NCBI GenBank assembly: GCA_009733575.1
Contig: ML769510.1
Span: forward strand, 62,001-126,000
Direction: 5' to 3'
Source: Gymnopus androsaceus JB14
Taxonomy: Eukaryota > Basidiomycota > Agaricomycetes > Agaricales > Omphalotaceae
Length of the DNA: 64,000 bases
Numbering within the stretch: the stretch's first letter is position 1; each line of letters opens with the position of its first letter. Below, in pieces: positions 24,773 through 37,245 of the stretch. The notes beneath the pieces are model-generated. The model had not been told where the DNA came from. It saw nothing but the letters and a program-made list of their open reading frames with translations, and ran no database searches. The translations under genes were made by a program, and so were the position numbers.

Positions 24773-26189
24773 ATGTTGCCTCCCAGAAAGATCGGAAATG
24801 CTCATGTTCATCCTATCGGATTCGGTGCTATGGGTATCAGTGCATTCTACGGAAAAACCGAGTCCGACGAAGAACGGTTGAAGGTTTGCGGCGCCTTCCC
24901 CCAAATTGTCGAGAGAGATCAATAGGTCTTCCTCAGGTTCTGGACGCTGTATATGCAAGTGGATGCAATCACTGGGACTCTGCTAACGTATACGGTGACT
25001 CTGAGGTGCTAATCGGTAAATGGTACGCCAATTTGGACTCGGTGGCCACACCACTTTCTTTCAACCTGAAGACTCTAGGTTCAAACAAACCGGCAAACGC
25101 AATGAAATTTTCCTTACTTCCAAGTTTGGAATAACGAAGGAAGGACCTTGCGGCGAACCTTCATATGTGAAAGAACAATGTGCCAAGTCTCTGGAACGTT
25201 TTGGCGTCGAATATATTGACTTGTATTATCAGCACAGGTGCACGATGGTTGTGGTGGCCTTGTCTAATCCTAACCGGATCCTTGTAGGCCCGACGCTAAA
25301 GTTCCCATTGAAATCACAGTTGGAGCTATGGCTGAGTTGGTAAAGTACGCGTCAACATCAATTCGGATCAGAGCCGGTTCAAATTCTCAAGATTCTTCAT
25401 CATTATAGGGAAGGAAAAGTGAAATATCTGGGGCTTTCGGAAGTCAGTGCAGAAGATTTACGCCGGGCTCACGCCGTCCATCCCATCTCTGCGCTTCAAG
25501 TCGAGTTTTCTCCTTTGGTTCTCGACATTGAATCCAGCGAAACTGAGCTTCTTAAGACTGCGCGAGAGCTTGGTATTACCATTGTAGCCTATTCTCCACT
25601 TGCAAGAGGGTTGATTACCGGCCAATATGTAGGTTTCAACTTCAAACAAACCTGGGATATGCTCTGATCTTTTGATCTTTTATGCAGAAATCTCCTGATG
25701 ATTTCGAGGAAAATGATTTCAGAAAGACTATCCCGAAGTATGTCATCATGCACGTAACAACCACAAAATATCGTGTTTCTTAATATCCAATTTGATTACA
25801 GGTATCAAGCAGAAAACTTCCCAAAAATCCTTGACGTAGTCAAACAGATTGAATCTATTGGTCAGAAACACAACGCGACTGCAGGTCAAGTAACTCTGGC
25901 CTGGATTCTCGCTCAAGGTGATGACTTTGTCGTTATTCCTGGTACGAAAAAGATCAAGGCATGTTTGTTCGTTTCTATGTGTGAACTTTCGTTAGCCTTA
26001 TTAATATTGCGGTCTATCTAGTATGTAAAGGAGAACATGGGCGCCGCCGATGTGAAGCTCAGTGCGGATGAAATCAACGCTGTCAGGAAGATCTCAGAGG
26101 AGAGTGACATACCTGGGACACGGTATGCAAAGTCTGGTATGCAGGTTGTATTGGTGAAAACGCCTCCGCTCCAAAAGCAATCACTTTGA
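24773..26189 (+). CDS. aldo-keto reductase 1 of a tandem pair
   Basis: NADPH-dependent (beta/alpha)8 aldo-keto reductase of the pyridoxal reductase/YajO-like group. About eight exons from ATG 24773 ([21 protein letters not shown]) to TGA 26187-26189. The catalytic tetrad is visible: Asp and Tyr in [12 protein letters not shown], Lys in IFLTSKFG, His in YIDLYYQHR. Also [12 protein letters not shown] and [19 protein letters not shown], the cofactor-proximal helix. The last intron (25959-26021) begins with GC rather than GT, giving a rare GC-AG intron; the paralog has GT at the same place. No frameshift seen. Substrate unknown. Confidence 0.88.
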
Positions 26190-26526
26190 GAACGTACAAG
26201 TATGAAAATCAATGTGTACTATATGGTTATGGCGTTCTATTTGATTTCATTGACCAAGTAGCCAAGTTTCTCTGCTTAAGCGATCCTGGGTCAGCAAGAT
26301 GGCGGAACCGTCTCGGATTCATTCAGGTTTGACTCATGGTTCGAATGTATATGGGTCTGGGCGCAAATATTTGTTCAGGTGGAGCCGGCGTTCCTATGTG
26401 GTGTATACACGTCCTTCCTTCCTTACAGGGCACGGCTGAAAATCGGAAGGATAGAGGTTCAGACGTACCTTATGCAATTCAAAATTCTACATATGTAAGG
26501 GCTCACCCATTCTTTACAGATATTCA

Positions 26527-27918
26527 ATGTCTCTACCTCCCAGAAAGATTGTGATAGTTTCGTCCATCCTATTGGATTTGGTGTGATGGGCATCAGTACT
26601 TGGTACGGAGAGATTGAATCTGACAAAGAGCGCCTCAAGGTATGTGATATTAGTCAACTTCTAATCGCATGAGATGCCAATGCTGGTATGTAGGTACTCG
26701 ATACCGCCTATGAAGAAGGAAGCAACCACTGGGACTCTGCTGATTGTTACGGTGATTCCGAGTTGCTCATTGGCAAATGGTAAGTCCCGCTAGTTCTGTA
26801 CTCGATTCAACAGATGGTTAGATACATTACTACAGGTTCGCAAAGACGGGCAAACGCAAAGAGATTTTCCTAACTTCTAAATTTGGATATACTCCGACCG
26901 CACCTTGTGGGCAACCTGAATATGTTAAATCTCAATGTGCCAAGTCACTCGAGCGATTTGGAGTGGAATACATCGATTTGTATTACCAACATGGGTATGT
27001 GGAGGTCAAGAATACTAGAGTAGTGCAATATTGATATTGATGATGCTGCAGACCCGACCCAACCGTTCCGATCGAGATTACAGTCAAAGCGATGGCCGAA
27101 CTAGTCAAGTAAGTGTCTCAGCTCTATGCAATATGCTCTAGATATGCTGATGGAGGGAAACAGAGAAGGCAAAGTAAAGTACCTAGGACTCTCTGAATGT
27201 ACCGCTTCAGGCCTTCGTCGTGCCCATGCTGTACATCCTATTGCTGCGATACAGGTCGAGTACTCACCCTTTGCTCTCCACATTGAAGATGAGAAGATCG
27301 CGATCCTGAAAACAGCCCGAGAACTTGGTGTAACTGTTGTTGCCTATTCACCTCTTGCAAGAGGGCTGATTACTGGTCGATATGTGAGCTGTTCTGATAC
27401 CATAGGGATTATTAACTTGACTGGTATGCTCCTGCTAGACATCTGCAGCTGATTTTGAGGAAGGAGATTTCAGAAAATACTTGCCCAAGTAAGTTGTCTT
27501 GTCATTTTCATCCAACTGAGGGTTTCCTAAGGCTATGTTATCAGATTTCAGGACAAGAACTTCCCAAAGATTTTGGATGTGGTGAAAAGACTAGAAGCCA
27601 TTGGTGCAAATCATAAAGCTACTTCAAGCCAGGTAACATTGGCTTGGATTCTTGCTCAAGGCAATGATTTTGTAGTGATTCCTGGAACGAAGAAAGTCAA
27701 GGTCAATATTTCAACTTTTAGGTCCCCTCCTACTGCTAATTAAATTTTCCTTCCTATAGTACCTCAAGGAGAACATGGGAGGTGCTGCTGTTAAGCTTAC
27801 TTCTGAAGAGGTCACTGCTATCAGGAAGATCGCTGAGGAGAGTGAAATACCAGGTGAACGCTATCCCAAAGCTATTCTTGCAAGGGTCATGGTCGATACT
27901 CCGCCATTGCAGGAGTAA
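26527..27918 (+). CDS. aldo-keto reductase 2 of a tandem pair, one-base deletion near start
   Basis: Paralog of the preceding gene, same exon order, 337 bp downstream on the same strand. Start MSLPPRK at 26527. One G is missing near 26551: with it the frame reads [18 protein letters not shown], without it TGA follows within a few codons. The rest is intact: [82 protein letters not shown], ending VDTPPLQE with TAA 27916-27918. The HR of copy 1 is HG here because of the splice junction. It may be functional if the deletion is a sequencing error. Confidence 0.82.
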
Positions 27919-29899
27919 TATGATGCAAATGTAATTGTATCATTAGGATCGTTGGCTTTGTAGCTGTTCGTCCCAGGAAGGGGCGTTTTCAGGGTCAATA
28001 CAGTGGTGTTCTTAAGCAAACGAATAAATCTAGAGGATATAGCTGGTGGCACCGGCTTGCCGAGCTTCGCTGTCCTTAATTCCGTACAAAAGAATGATCA
28101 TCTTTCCTTGTTCGACAGAGCACTCCCCTACTAACGGTAAGTATTCATGTTGCAATGCTTTCCTGGACCTTAAGACCACTGAATGCGCTTTGGCGAGTGT
28201 TCTGGTGTAAGCAATCTATTCGGATATACATGTACGAGTGTATCACAAAGACTTCCACTCCGCGCGTACACAGTACACTTCCGTCGCGGCGATGTTGGTG
28301 GAGTCGGTCTATATTCAATGTGGTCCATTGCATTCATAGCACCGTTTGGTGCGGGAGATGCAATGGCGCAATTATTTTTGAAATCTCTCGTTCAAATTCA
28401 GGTGAGTAGTCACCAGTCGTTCAACTAGCCCTATTTTTATCCTTACTACAATATTGTAGATCGTCTCGATTGTCACGGTTTTGCGGGTTGTCAAAGGATC
28501 TGGTTGGAATAATACAACCCTCTCTGGTCTTCCCTGCTCATCTCAGTGCCCACAAATTAGCTTGAGATCTACTCCGAGAACATCAAGGCGGTACTCACAA
28601 ACTCGTATGCTCTTAGATCGACTTCAACGGCATTTTCGCACAATCCTCCACTGCTGAACATTGCTTGACATCGGGGTTTCCGAGCTGGAGCTCAGGAAGC
28701 TCAAGCGAGGAGGGCCCGGGGCCATGGATCTTCTTCTTACGCATTTATTTGGATGCATCCGTTCAAGAATTGCGAGCGTGAATTGCGCAATTATCAATTC
28801 TTCGCTGATACACAGATCCTGTCATGGCTGAGCAGGTCTGACGGTCGCCGAGATATCCTCCTTCAATTGCGTTGGAGGTAGCTCATCTCGAAAATGCAGT
28901 TGTCGCCAGGATTGAACACAATCTTAGCCTTTCCCCTCTCCTGCTAAATCGTAGAAGTCTTATACTAGTGAGATATGTTTCGAGATGTGAGCTGGAGAGG
29001 CAGTCAGATCAATCAAGATGTCCGCGAGATCGTATTCTGCCGGCTATCCACCCCAGTCTTGCTGGTCAATGTACAGGCTCAATGGTGATTGTCCCGAGCG
29101 TTCTGACTGTCGGAACGCGGAAGGGGAAAATCATGACCAGAGAAGCTCCACTACGGAAAGCCTCAGCCTCTCGCATTCGAGGTCTAAATCTACAGCGAGG
29201 TTACAGCCTGCCAGAAGATTACTTCGGTCTATATACACACATCCAACGGATCGTCAGTGTATATTCGAGTCTGCTTATAGGAGACTAACTTCTGTCTTCA
29301 TTTGAAATCATCATGTAGGGAAAATCCATGCTAGCATGAGCAAGAGTCGCGTCGAGATTCTCTACATCAAATGCCAGAAGGGATTGAGTTAACACCATCC
29401 TTGTAGTAGTTTTTGGATAGAAGTCTTGATATCGGCATGAAGCGGGAAAACGTTGGGCTCGAGGTCGACTATAACCATTCGGCTGTCAATGGTTGGGCCA
29501 GGATCAGCACAATAGAGTCGCTGTCCATCCCGTAGAAACGAATGGTCTTCTCTCTTACTGAGCGTGTTTTTGCTTTGTGACTGTGGTGAATCTACTGGAA
29601 GAAGAGGTACATTCAGAAAGGATTGAGGGGGATCACTCTTGATCACGAGTTGAAACGTGGAAGGACGGCGCCTAATCAAACCATCCACTTCAACTGCGCT
29701 CCGACTTTGGCTTTACCATTTACCAGCACTGATTATTCGACTTGATACATTTCACCACAAGTTCACCACCTCCAGTATGCTTTCGGGTGCAGAAAACTAT
29801 GGTTTGCAACACCTGTGTTACAATTGTGGATAATTGTCCGTTTTATCACACACTTGACCTTCGTTCACATGGCCTTTCGTCTTTGCTTTGAACCTCCAT
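27919..29899. other. intergenic stretch, no supported gene
   Basis: About 2 kb. Overlapping open frames at 28155-28428 and 28872-29305 show no motifs. A minus-strand frame at 29389-29688 (99 codons, MDGLIRRRPSTFQLV at its start) is protein-like in composition but unidentified; it could be a small hypothetical gene or an exon relic. Confidence 0.3.
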
Positions 29900-30928
29900 A
29901 TGGATAAAGTCGCAGAGCTGCAAGATACGGATATTTCAAAGATCCTTTTCCCCAGTGCGTCGTTTGCTTTCTCGATGCGGAACTCCTAACTAATTAGCTC
30001 CAAAGCAATCGGTCACTTCATACCAGTATTGGAGGAAAAGAGATCTCTCATTTTGTCCACTCCTCGACGAACATTCAAGTATGGGGAAACGGATAGGCAT
30101 AAAGTGAGTAGCATCGAGATTTTACACGTATGTTCTTTGCTGATTATGGGCTAGCTAGACGTTTATTATCCATCCGAGCCCTCCCTTCATGGGGAAACGC
30201 CTATCTTGTTCTTTTCATACGGTGGAGGATACACCAGCGGCGGGAAAACGATGCCACCGCCAGCAGACCTCGTGTGTGCCAACATTGGTGCATACTTTGC
30301 TCAACGGGGCTTCATCACTATCATCCCAGATTACCGATTGATGCCAGTCACATATCCTATGCCCTCTCTCGACGTAAGGGACGCCATCGTTTGGATCCTT
30401 GAAAACCCACACTCGCTCAGCAACGGTAATATCGCCGATGCAGATCCTACCTCTCTTTTCTTTATGGGCCATTCTGTCGGCGCGGTTAATTTTGCAACGA
30501 TGCTGTTGCTCTCCCTTCTCCCGGAAGACGTGCAGAGGAAATGCAAAGGCGTGATCTTGATCTCTGGTGGGTATACCTGCGACAACGAAGCAGTGGGACC
30601 TACATTCAATCCGGAGGTTGCAACGCAGTTTTTCGGTAGCCTGGAGAAAGCAAAGGAAAATACTCCGTTATCGCTACTGAATAAGCTCCCAAAAGACAAA
30701 CTTGCTACTCTTCCTGAACTCTGCTTGGTAGAGGCAGAAAGAGAACCAGAACCCTTCAAACTGGCGGGGAAGCAATTTCATGAAGCTTTGTCGTCTCTCA
30801 CGGGAAAGCATGTGCCCAAGGTCATCGGTCAAGGGCATAACCATATCAGTATAACTTTGGCTCTCATGTCGGGGCAGGGTGAACAATGGGCTGAAGAGGT
30901 GTTCAACTGGATGCAGGCAGCTCTCTAG
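29900..30928 (+). CDS. alpha/beta hydrolase (HSL/carboxylesterase-like)
   Basis: Serine hydrolase fold protein. Start MDKVAELQDTDISKILFP at 29900, a short intron (donor unresolved, acceptor at about 29998), exon SKAIGHFIPVLEEKRSL to TDRHK, intron 30102 to about 30155, then the main exon to TAG 30926-30928. Visible sites are the oxyanion-hole segment FFSYGGGYTSG, the nucleophile elbow GHSVGA (GxSxG) and a C-terminal GHNHIS that supplies the catalytic His; the acid is probably in LPELCLVEAERE. Likely an esterase or lipase on small esters. Context gives no substrate. Confidence 0.82.
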
Positions 30929-32144
30929 CTATTGGCCTGCTTCGAGTTGCTCGGATCGTGTAATGTCTCATACAAGTTTTGTTTCCAAGATTTCGGTAAA
31001 TTTATCTTCGTCGTCTTTCTCCATATACCAGGTTGTCTTCGGAATCTAATTTTATCCGGTTTCACTAACTGACGTTTCGAGCAAAACTCGGTTCATCCGT
31101 GTCCAAGTTGCTGCAAGCGTTCATGCTAATTTAGGTAGCGGAGGCTTTAAAAACTCCGTGAATTGACCTTGTATTGCGCCTCCGGATGTTGGAAAGGGTT
31201 TCTATTCGCTCACTACTCCATGCCGGATCTCCAGTGCTGTAGAGTCCGTAATTTTTCTCCCATGAAGCGTTGTAAAGCACCGAGCTTGACTCCCGACGAT
31301 AATTTACCTCATGATACCTCATGAAGGCGCTAGTTTTTCTCATGTTGCCGCCACATTCCCTCGAAGAAGTTCTTCGTCTGTCTGTGCGTGTCTCGTTACT
31401 GTTACAATCTGTTGTTCAGCGAAGTTCTTCTTTCGCCTATACTTAACGCAGCGCATGGTAGCTGAGGTGAGCTGGTGACAGCTACAGCCAACTCAGTGTC
31501 CATTGCTGCTGCGTTGCCGCCACATTCCCTCGAAGAAGTTCTTCGTCGGTCTGTGCGTGTCGTTTGCTTTCACTGTGACAAGCTGTTGTTTAGCGAAGTT
31601 CTTCTTTTGTTGATATCTGAACGCAGCGTATGGGAGCTGGGGAGAACTGGTGACAGCTAAAACCGCCTCAGTGACCACTGCTCCTACATAATCTTCAACT
31701 TTTCTCCCATGACCCGTTGAAAAGTACTAAACTTGACTCCCGACGAAGTTCTTGTTTTGCTTTTATCGGATAAAATGCGTATCTGATTCCCCAATCCATC
31801 TGGTTTCTCTCATGACGCAGCCAGATTTTTCCCTCGAAGAAGTTCTTCGTCGGTCTGTGCGTGTCATGTTCGCTTTGCTTTCGGTTCACTGCTGGCCTGC
31901 TGTTACTCGCTGCCATTCAGCGAAGTTCTTCTCTGGCTGATACATCTACACAATGCACAAGGAGCCAGTGAGATGAAGGGAACTCATGACAAGGAGCATC
32001 GATATCGGGCGAAATAAAGCATTTGCTCGCCTCAACATGGAATTAATTCTCTTTAATGTTTCCCATCTCTGCCAGCTCATCTCCAGTCTGACGGAGAGCC
32101 ATTCGCCTTCCTGCAATTACTGACTGACTCTTTTTTTTTTCCGG
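30929..32144. other. intergenic region upstream of ICMT-like gene
   Basis: Contains the repeat block listed separately and otherwise no gene. The final part is the promoter of the ICMT-like gene. Confidence 0.4.
31257..31940. repeat. diverged repeat block with CGAAGAAGTTCTTCG palindrome
   Basis: Three copies of a roughly 45-bp segment centred on CGAAGAAGTTCTTCG followed by TC(T/G)GTCTGTGCGTGTC, at 31362, 31531 and 31835, each followed 60-90 bp later by the half site GCGAAGTTCTTCT. A second module, CTTGACTCCCGACGA, occurs at about 31288 and 31733. The order suggests segmental tandem duplication. The palindrome (7-bp arms, 1-bp centre) could bind a dimeric factor; it lies 300-800 bp upstream of the next gene. 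Confidence 0.7.
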
Positions 32145-32151
32145 TATAAAA
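32145..32151 (+). promoter_or_regulatory. TATA box
   Basis: TATAAAA preceded by a T run, 78 bp upstream of the ICMT-like start codon, a good fit to a core promoter. Confidence 0.6.
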
Positions 32152-32228
32152 GGACCACCCTTGGGGCCAATCGTTAAGAAGCTTCAGCTCTTCCATCCTT
32201 GCACACTCTTCATTAAACCTGCGCTCAT

Positions 32229-33088
32229 ATGTACCTTCTTGGCTTGCACATCACTCCATTCGTCATGGAGGGCTTCATTGCTGCAACAACGTTTTTCTCA
32301 CTTGTCTACGCCTACAACGAGCAAATCGCTGTAGCTGGTGTTGCCAAACGCGAGGGCGGTAACATCAAAGCCCTTCCGCGCGACTTTTTCGCTCGGATCG
32401 TTACTCCGATTCACTTTGTCGCCATGTTCATCACTCCCGTTGCGTATATGCTTGGAACCGCACTCAACGGGCTAGAAGAGCCTGAGTGGCTTGCCCGATA
32501 CCACTTGCCTCGAGAATGGGATATGTCTCTTGGTGAGGATGGCAAGATTGTGGTTCGTGCGGCGGGTGTTATTGCTTCGTTGGCCGCCTGGAAGATGATG
32601 AGTGTTGTGTTCAAGTATCTCGGGTCTCAATGGCACTATCTAGGCGTATGTGGACTCCGGTTGAACAAAATGAATCTTGTGTACTGAATCTTTGCATATT
32701 GTCTAGCTGCGCGAGAAACCAAAGATAGTGTCAACTGGACCGTACGCATGGGTTCGCCATCCCCTTTATTTGTGAGAGTCTGGATTTTCTCGCTGGGCTT
32801 CGACGTGATAAGCTCACATTTGGCTATTTTACAGTGGTTTTTTGGCTCAAGAGCTTACGCAAATCCCAATGTACTGGTCGTATGCCCCTCTTATCGCTTT
32901 CGCTGCCACTGCCCTAGCACTCATTATCAAGATTCCGATTGAGGTCAGTAGAACAACCACATAACCAGAATGCCAATCATTGACCTTGCATGTAGGAAAA
33001 CATCATCGAGAGCGACCCAATCATTGGATCCGAGTATAAGGCCTACGAGCAGAAAGTTACCTCTAGAGTTATTCCCGGGATTTATTAA
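32229..33088 (+). CDS. isoprenylcysteine carboxyl methyltransferase-like protein
   Basis: Integral membrane methyltransferase of the ICMT/phospholipid methyltransferase superfamily. Exons run from ATG 32229 to TAA 33086-33088 with introns near 32646-32705, 32774-32834 and 32944-32996. N-terminal hydrophobic segments (GFIAATTFFSLVYAY, PIHFVAMFITPVAYM) are followed by LREKPKIVSTGPYAWVRHPLY, the SAM-binding GPYxxxRHPxY motif, and then ELTQIPMYWSYAPLIAFAAT and EENIIESDPIIGSEYKAYEQKV, which carries the conserved acidic and Tyr residues. Family members methylate C-terminal prenylcysteine in the ER. Basidiomycetes have many divergent copies, so a different substrate is possible. Confidence 0.85.
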
Positions 33089-34043
33089 TCACTGACAATA
33101 CTAGTACTCTTTGCTTTCGTCTTAAAGATCTCTATTTCTTTGCTATATGCCAACTTCATCCTCCTCACTTGCCTGCTACCTGTTCCTCTGTCCAAAAAAT
33201 CGCCGGGATCCTAAAATACCCGTTTTTCAAGTCGGTCCTTTTAGCATTCAAGTTTGCGCTAGAAATAACTCTCCAAGTGAGCTGCCAGTCGCGTAGTATT
33301 AAGCTTAGTAGCAAGTAGGACAATGGCAGCTGGCCTATAGTAAACGTCTTCCTGTCTTCCTGTTTGTATTTAGGCCACAGTCATAGACTTTGCGAAAGTG
33401 AACAGGGGAAGTCGACGGATTATGTTACGTTGGTTCGTGCTTTCTATGACAATGTCGAAGCTATCGACCTGATGCAAGTGGCAGGTTCCGCCTTGAGGAG
33501 CTTAAAGTCCTCCTCGAACCAGAAGAAGACACCGGCGACCAGGTCGAGGAGGCTCAGGCTGGCACTGAGCGAATAGACAAGTTCTCTGAAGACCTCCGAG
33601 TCAAGTTGGAGCATGATTGCTAGGTGGGAGCATAGTGCTACGACTTTAAGTATATGAACTGGCCTGTATCAACAGGGTGGTTATCTCATTCTCTCTAGAC
33701 CCCTAACTTCTCCGGCGTAAACGAAGAAACCCTCACAAAACTGAATATCGTCGAAGAATGCGATCAAAATGCGATGATCTCATACTAAAGTCTGATATTG
33801 AGGAGCGCAATGAAAAGAGCAAAGTGATTGGGAAGGACGAGTTCTGGTCTTCTAAGCACATATATCTCCATCTTGCGCTACTGGAAAGACTTGTTCCATG
33901 GAGAGAAGCGAGTCCAATCACGCATCGAGTAGTTTCATGCTGACGAGATCAAATCGCCAGAATGAAGCAACTTCCCGGGTTGATGCTTTTTCCGTGCATT
34001 TAAAAAATTATCATCATAAGAAAAGTTGAATCTTGTAGCATTA
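33089..34043. other. intergenic region with possible gene fragments
   Basis: Around 33470-33620 a plus-strand frame reads DASGRFRLEELKVLLEP and continues acidic to a stop; it looks like the tail of a degraded gene of unknown family. A second short frame at 33758-33943 is similarly unassigned. No intact gene. Confidence 0.3.
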
Positions 34044-34139
34044 TGGACAAATCCGGATTTGAACCGGAGACCTTTCGCATGCAGGAATCATTTACACTTT
34101 CATGCAAAGCGAACGTGATAACCCCTACACCATATGCCC
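34044..34139 (-). tRNA. tRNA-Ala (TGC), intron-containing
   Basis: Minus strand: starts GGGCATATGGTGTAGGGG, anticodon stem TTCGC/GCGAA with loop TTTGCAT (anticodon TGC), T arm TCCGG-TTCAAAT-CCGGA, ends TTTGTCCA. An intron of about 23 nt follows the base 3' to the anticodon. The acceptor stem has one T-T mismatch and one G-T pair, so it may be weak. Confidence 0.8.
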
Positions 34140-35258
34140 ATACATGTTACAAAGTGTAAGTCAGATTCAAGGTACAGTACTTAGCCACTCCTTTGGCTCA
34201 CTGTGCATAAACTACCAAGATTGGTACTTTACTGAGTATTTCATATGTACACCCCATTCTGCATGTGGTTCTCGCATCTTTTGAGGTGCACTTTGTGCTT
34301 GAAATAATGTTTCTACAGTGCATCTATCTGGATGATGTGACTTATCCTAGGTTCCGAGACCTCTGTAATATCACATATGACACTCAATGAACACTTTCAC
34401 TATTTTCATCAAGGGGGTCCGAAAAAATTAATTTTCCAGGGGTCGGAAAATTTTCTTCAGCCTCGGCGCTGGACCCTCCCTCCCTTCATATGATTTTTTG
34501 GGTCATGTGATCACCAAATAAGGCAGCTATGAGACACTGATCACCATTTCACCTTGCTGTGTTGGTCTTTTGCTCTTTGTACATGCTCTACATAAGTAAT
34601 TAGCCTTTGTGAACTCTTCACCTCACTCTGGATGCCATATATCTCAAAATATATTAGTCAAGGTCAAGAACTGTAAGCACTCATGAAATGACCTAAAAAG
34701 GCAATAAAAAGGTATATGCTCACTTGATGCTCATTCTACAAAATGTAGCTGGTCTAAATATACTTTTCAGGGATTCTTGGGCTTATTTGACTCATTTGGA
34801 CATCACAAAAATGCATTTTGAGGGTCAGTCAAAAAATGTTTTTTGGGCCTCACAATGGACCCACCCTACACTGCTGCACCAATCCTCTCTGATTTTATGA
34901 GAAGACAAATGTGAGAAATTTCTCAAAACAGGAATTTGCATATTTTCTCATATTTTGTGCAAAATTTCTCAGCACCGCTGATTCTGAGGGAATTCTCATT
35001 ACAATTCCTGATATAATCGAATAGTTTGTGAAAACTCTCAAAGTGTTTTGCATAATATCTGCGACCTGTGTTTGTAAAATTTATGAGTGTCTCACCGCTT
35101 ACATATCAAACAAAAAAAAAATCATCAAGTCGAACCATCTCTGATCCGCACACCCAACACAGTGAATTCTCTTCACCTCCTCCATGACCTTCTCCATTTC
35201 CTCCGCCGCGAAGCCCACAACCCATTCCATTAGTTGCTCAAGAAGTCAACAAAGGGTA
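34140..35258. other. AT-rich non-coding stretch
   Basis: No gene or structured repeat recognised in about 1.1 kb. Confidence 0.5.
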
Positions 35259-36723
35259 CATCAGCAAAACCGCAGATGCGTGATCCGCATGAAGGCACGT
35301 CAAATATACCGGATCATACAAATTTGGCTGTGTATGTATAGGGCCCCGAGTGCATATCCATCACGTTCGATTATACACGATTACAGCCCCTTTTCTTGTT
35401 CGTTTATACCCTCAAGTATGCTCCATTATACCCTAATATACTGCAGCTTTATACATTCAATATCCCACCTCTTTTGGCCTGATTATACATTCATACATTT
35501 CAAGAAAGCAATCAAATCAATGATTTATTGGTCTATACAGCAATGACATGGTACAAAAAACAGCTATGTACAAAGACTACGAAGTTGGCATTATCCTGCA
35601 AGGCTCCCAATGCCAGCAGAAAAATTCGAAACTGAATAAATCCTGTATAGGGAACTCCATGGAAATGTACCCGAGTCAGGATGAGCTTGCAAGAAACAGA
35701 CAGCAAATAAATACTCATGCAAGTGTGTCCAGGGCGCCCAAAGTATGGCACCACGACCTCAAAATCCTCACGCGACAGTCAAGATATGTAAATGGAAGAC
35801 TTTACCTTAAACGCCCGATTAAATGGCTATTGTTTGCAGTCTAGCGCGTGGGAGGCTCGCTGGTTGGTTTGAGCATGGAAAAAATACGCACTGCCACAGT
35901 GAGAAGAGCCGGCAAGGGAGGACTTGAGGAAAGAGCCAACGGGGGACAGCACCTAAGAAATTGTGTTTGAGCAGAGAGCTTCAAGAAGAAAAAAATACGC
36001 ACTGCCAAGCGCACTGCCACAGTGAAACTGCCGCAAAAATTAGAGCTGGTGAGGACTCAGAGAGCCAATGGGGGACCAACACCACAAGAGATAAGTTTCT
36101 TCACATCTTCCGTAGGCTTTACATTGCAAAGGAATCCTCCTCCGAGTAAAACTGCGCAAAATAAAAACAGTATAAGCTGTGGATATTCACAGTGAATGAA
36201 TTCACATACCTGGCGCGACATTGGAATGACTCTGCAGTGATATTTAAATTGAATATCAACCTCGGAGAAGACATAAAAAAACACCTTGAATGGACTTCGA
36301 TGATGGAAGAAAGGAAGCAAGGAAGCGCTGACTTCCAGAATTTGATTGAACACAATTCACGTGAGACTGCATAGTAGCTTGTGACTAATGTCGGAGTTTC
36401 AAATGACTTGAGGATTCTCTTTTTTCATCACTCTCTCCATACTATTGTACAATATTCTTACTCAGATTCTTCATGTTAAACATGGGGCATACTACAATTG
36501 AATAGTGATTGGCTTCTACTAATCGGTTGAACATCAATGTATTTACTGTACTAGTTTGGTCCTGAGTATTGTTGTATGAAATGTGTATAAACCTGGTATA
36601 AATCGTGTATAACAATTATACAGCCAAAGGAAACTCCGCTGGGCCGTGATCGCGTATGATTGTGTATATCGATTACATCAATCTACCAATCATACGGAAT
36701 ATGATCCGGTGGTTTTGCTGATG
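35259..36723. mobile_element. CATCAG-TIR element 2 (TTATACA word)
   Basis: 1465-bp element opening CATCAGCAAAACCGCAG and closing GGTGGTTTTGCTGATG, with TA on both flanks (35257-35258 and 36724-36725). The arms carry ATTATACA and TGTATAA words (about 35360-35500 and 36575-36680). The middle has no transposase; small open frames there are not convincing. A repeated segment AAAAATACGCACTGCCA occurs twice near 35880 and 35992. Confidence 0.78.
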
Positions 36724-37245
36724 TATGTATCTTCAAGCTGTACATTCTAAAGCTTCTAACATCTATTCCTTTCAGTCTGGCTAACACCTCCAAAAGCTCT
36801 GGGGGAGCTTTTCATTGCCAGGAGTCAAAAAGGGCAGTGGCTAGTAGTATTTGGAATGTTTAAATATGTTTAATATTTGTTGGGCATGTTCTTGGATGTT
36901 TAAGTATAACTGGACCAGATTGCTCTTCCTCCAATACAAACCTCCTTCCTTGCATTAATTAAACCTTTCGGATTGAATCTGATCAGAGTGATTGTTGTTT
37001 GGTTGGTTTCCATACCTAGCACAAATCTAACTCATCAATGCACTTCCATTTACACTCAAGTATCTCTATTTATCAAACCTCATCCTCCTATGCATACACC
37101 AATTCTTCTTCAAATACCAATGTGTTTGTGTTGTCTTCAGTAGATGGAACAGGAGGTCAAGGTTAACCCCTTCCTGAATGGATGTTCTTACTGTTGAATA
37201 AAAATGATTAGAAAGAATTACAAGGTGCATTTCTTTCCATTTTAC
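36724..37245. other. non-coding stretch between elements
   Basis: AT-rich; nothing recognised. Confidence 0.4.

Noticed and set aside
31362..31849. Palindromes read as heat-shock elements
   Set aside because: The spacing GAA-NN-TTC is not met; GAAGTTCTTC places TCT where TTC is needed.
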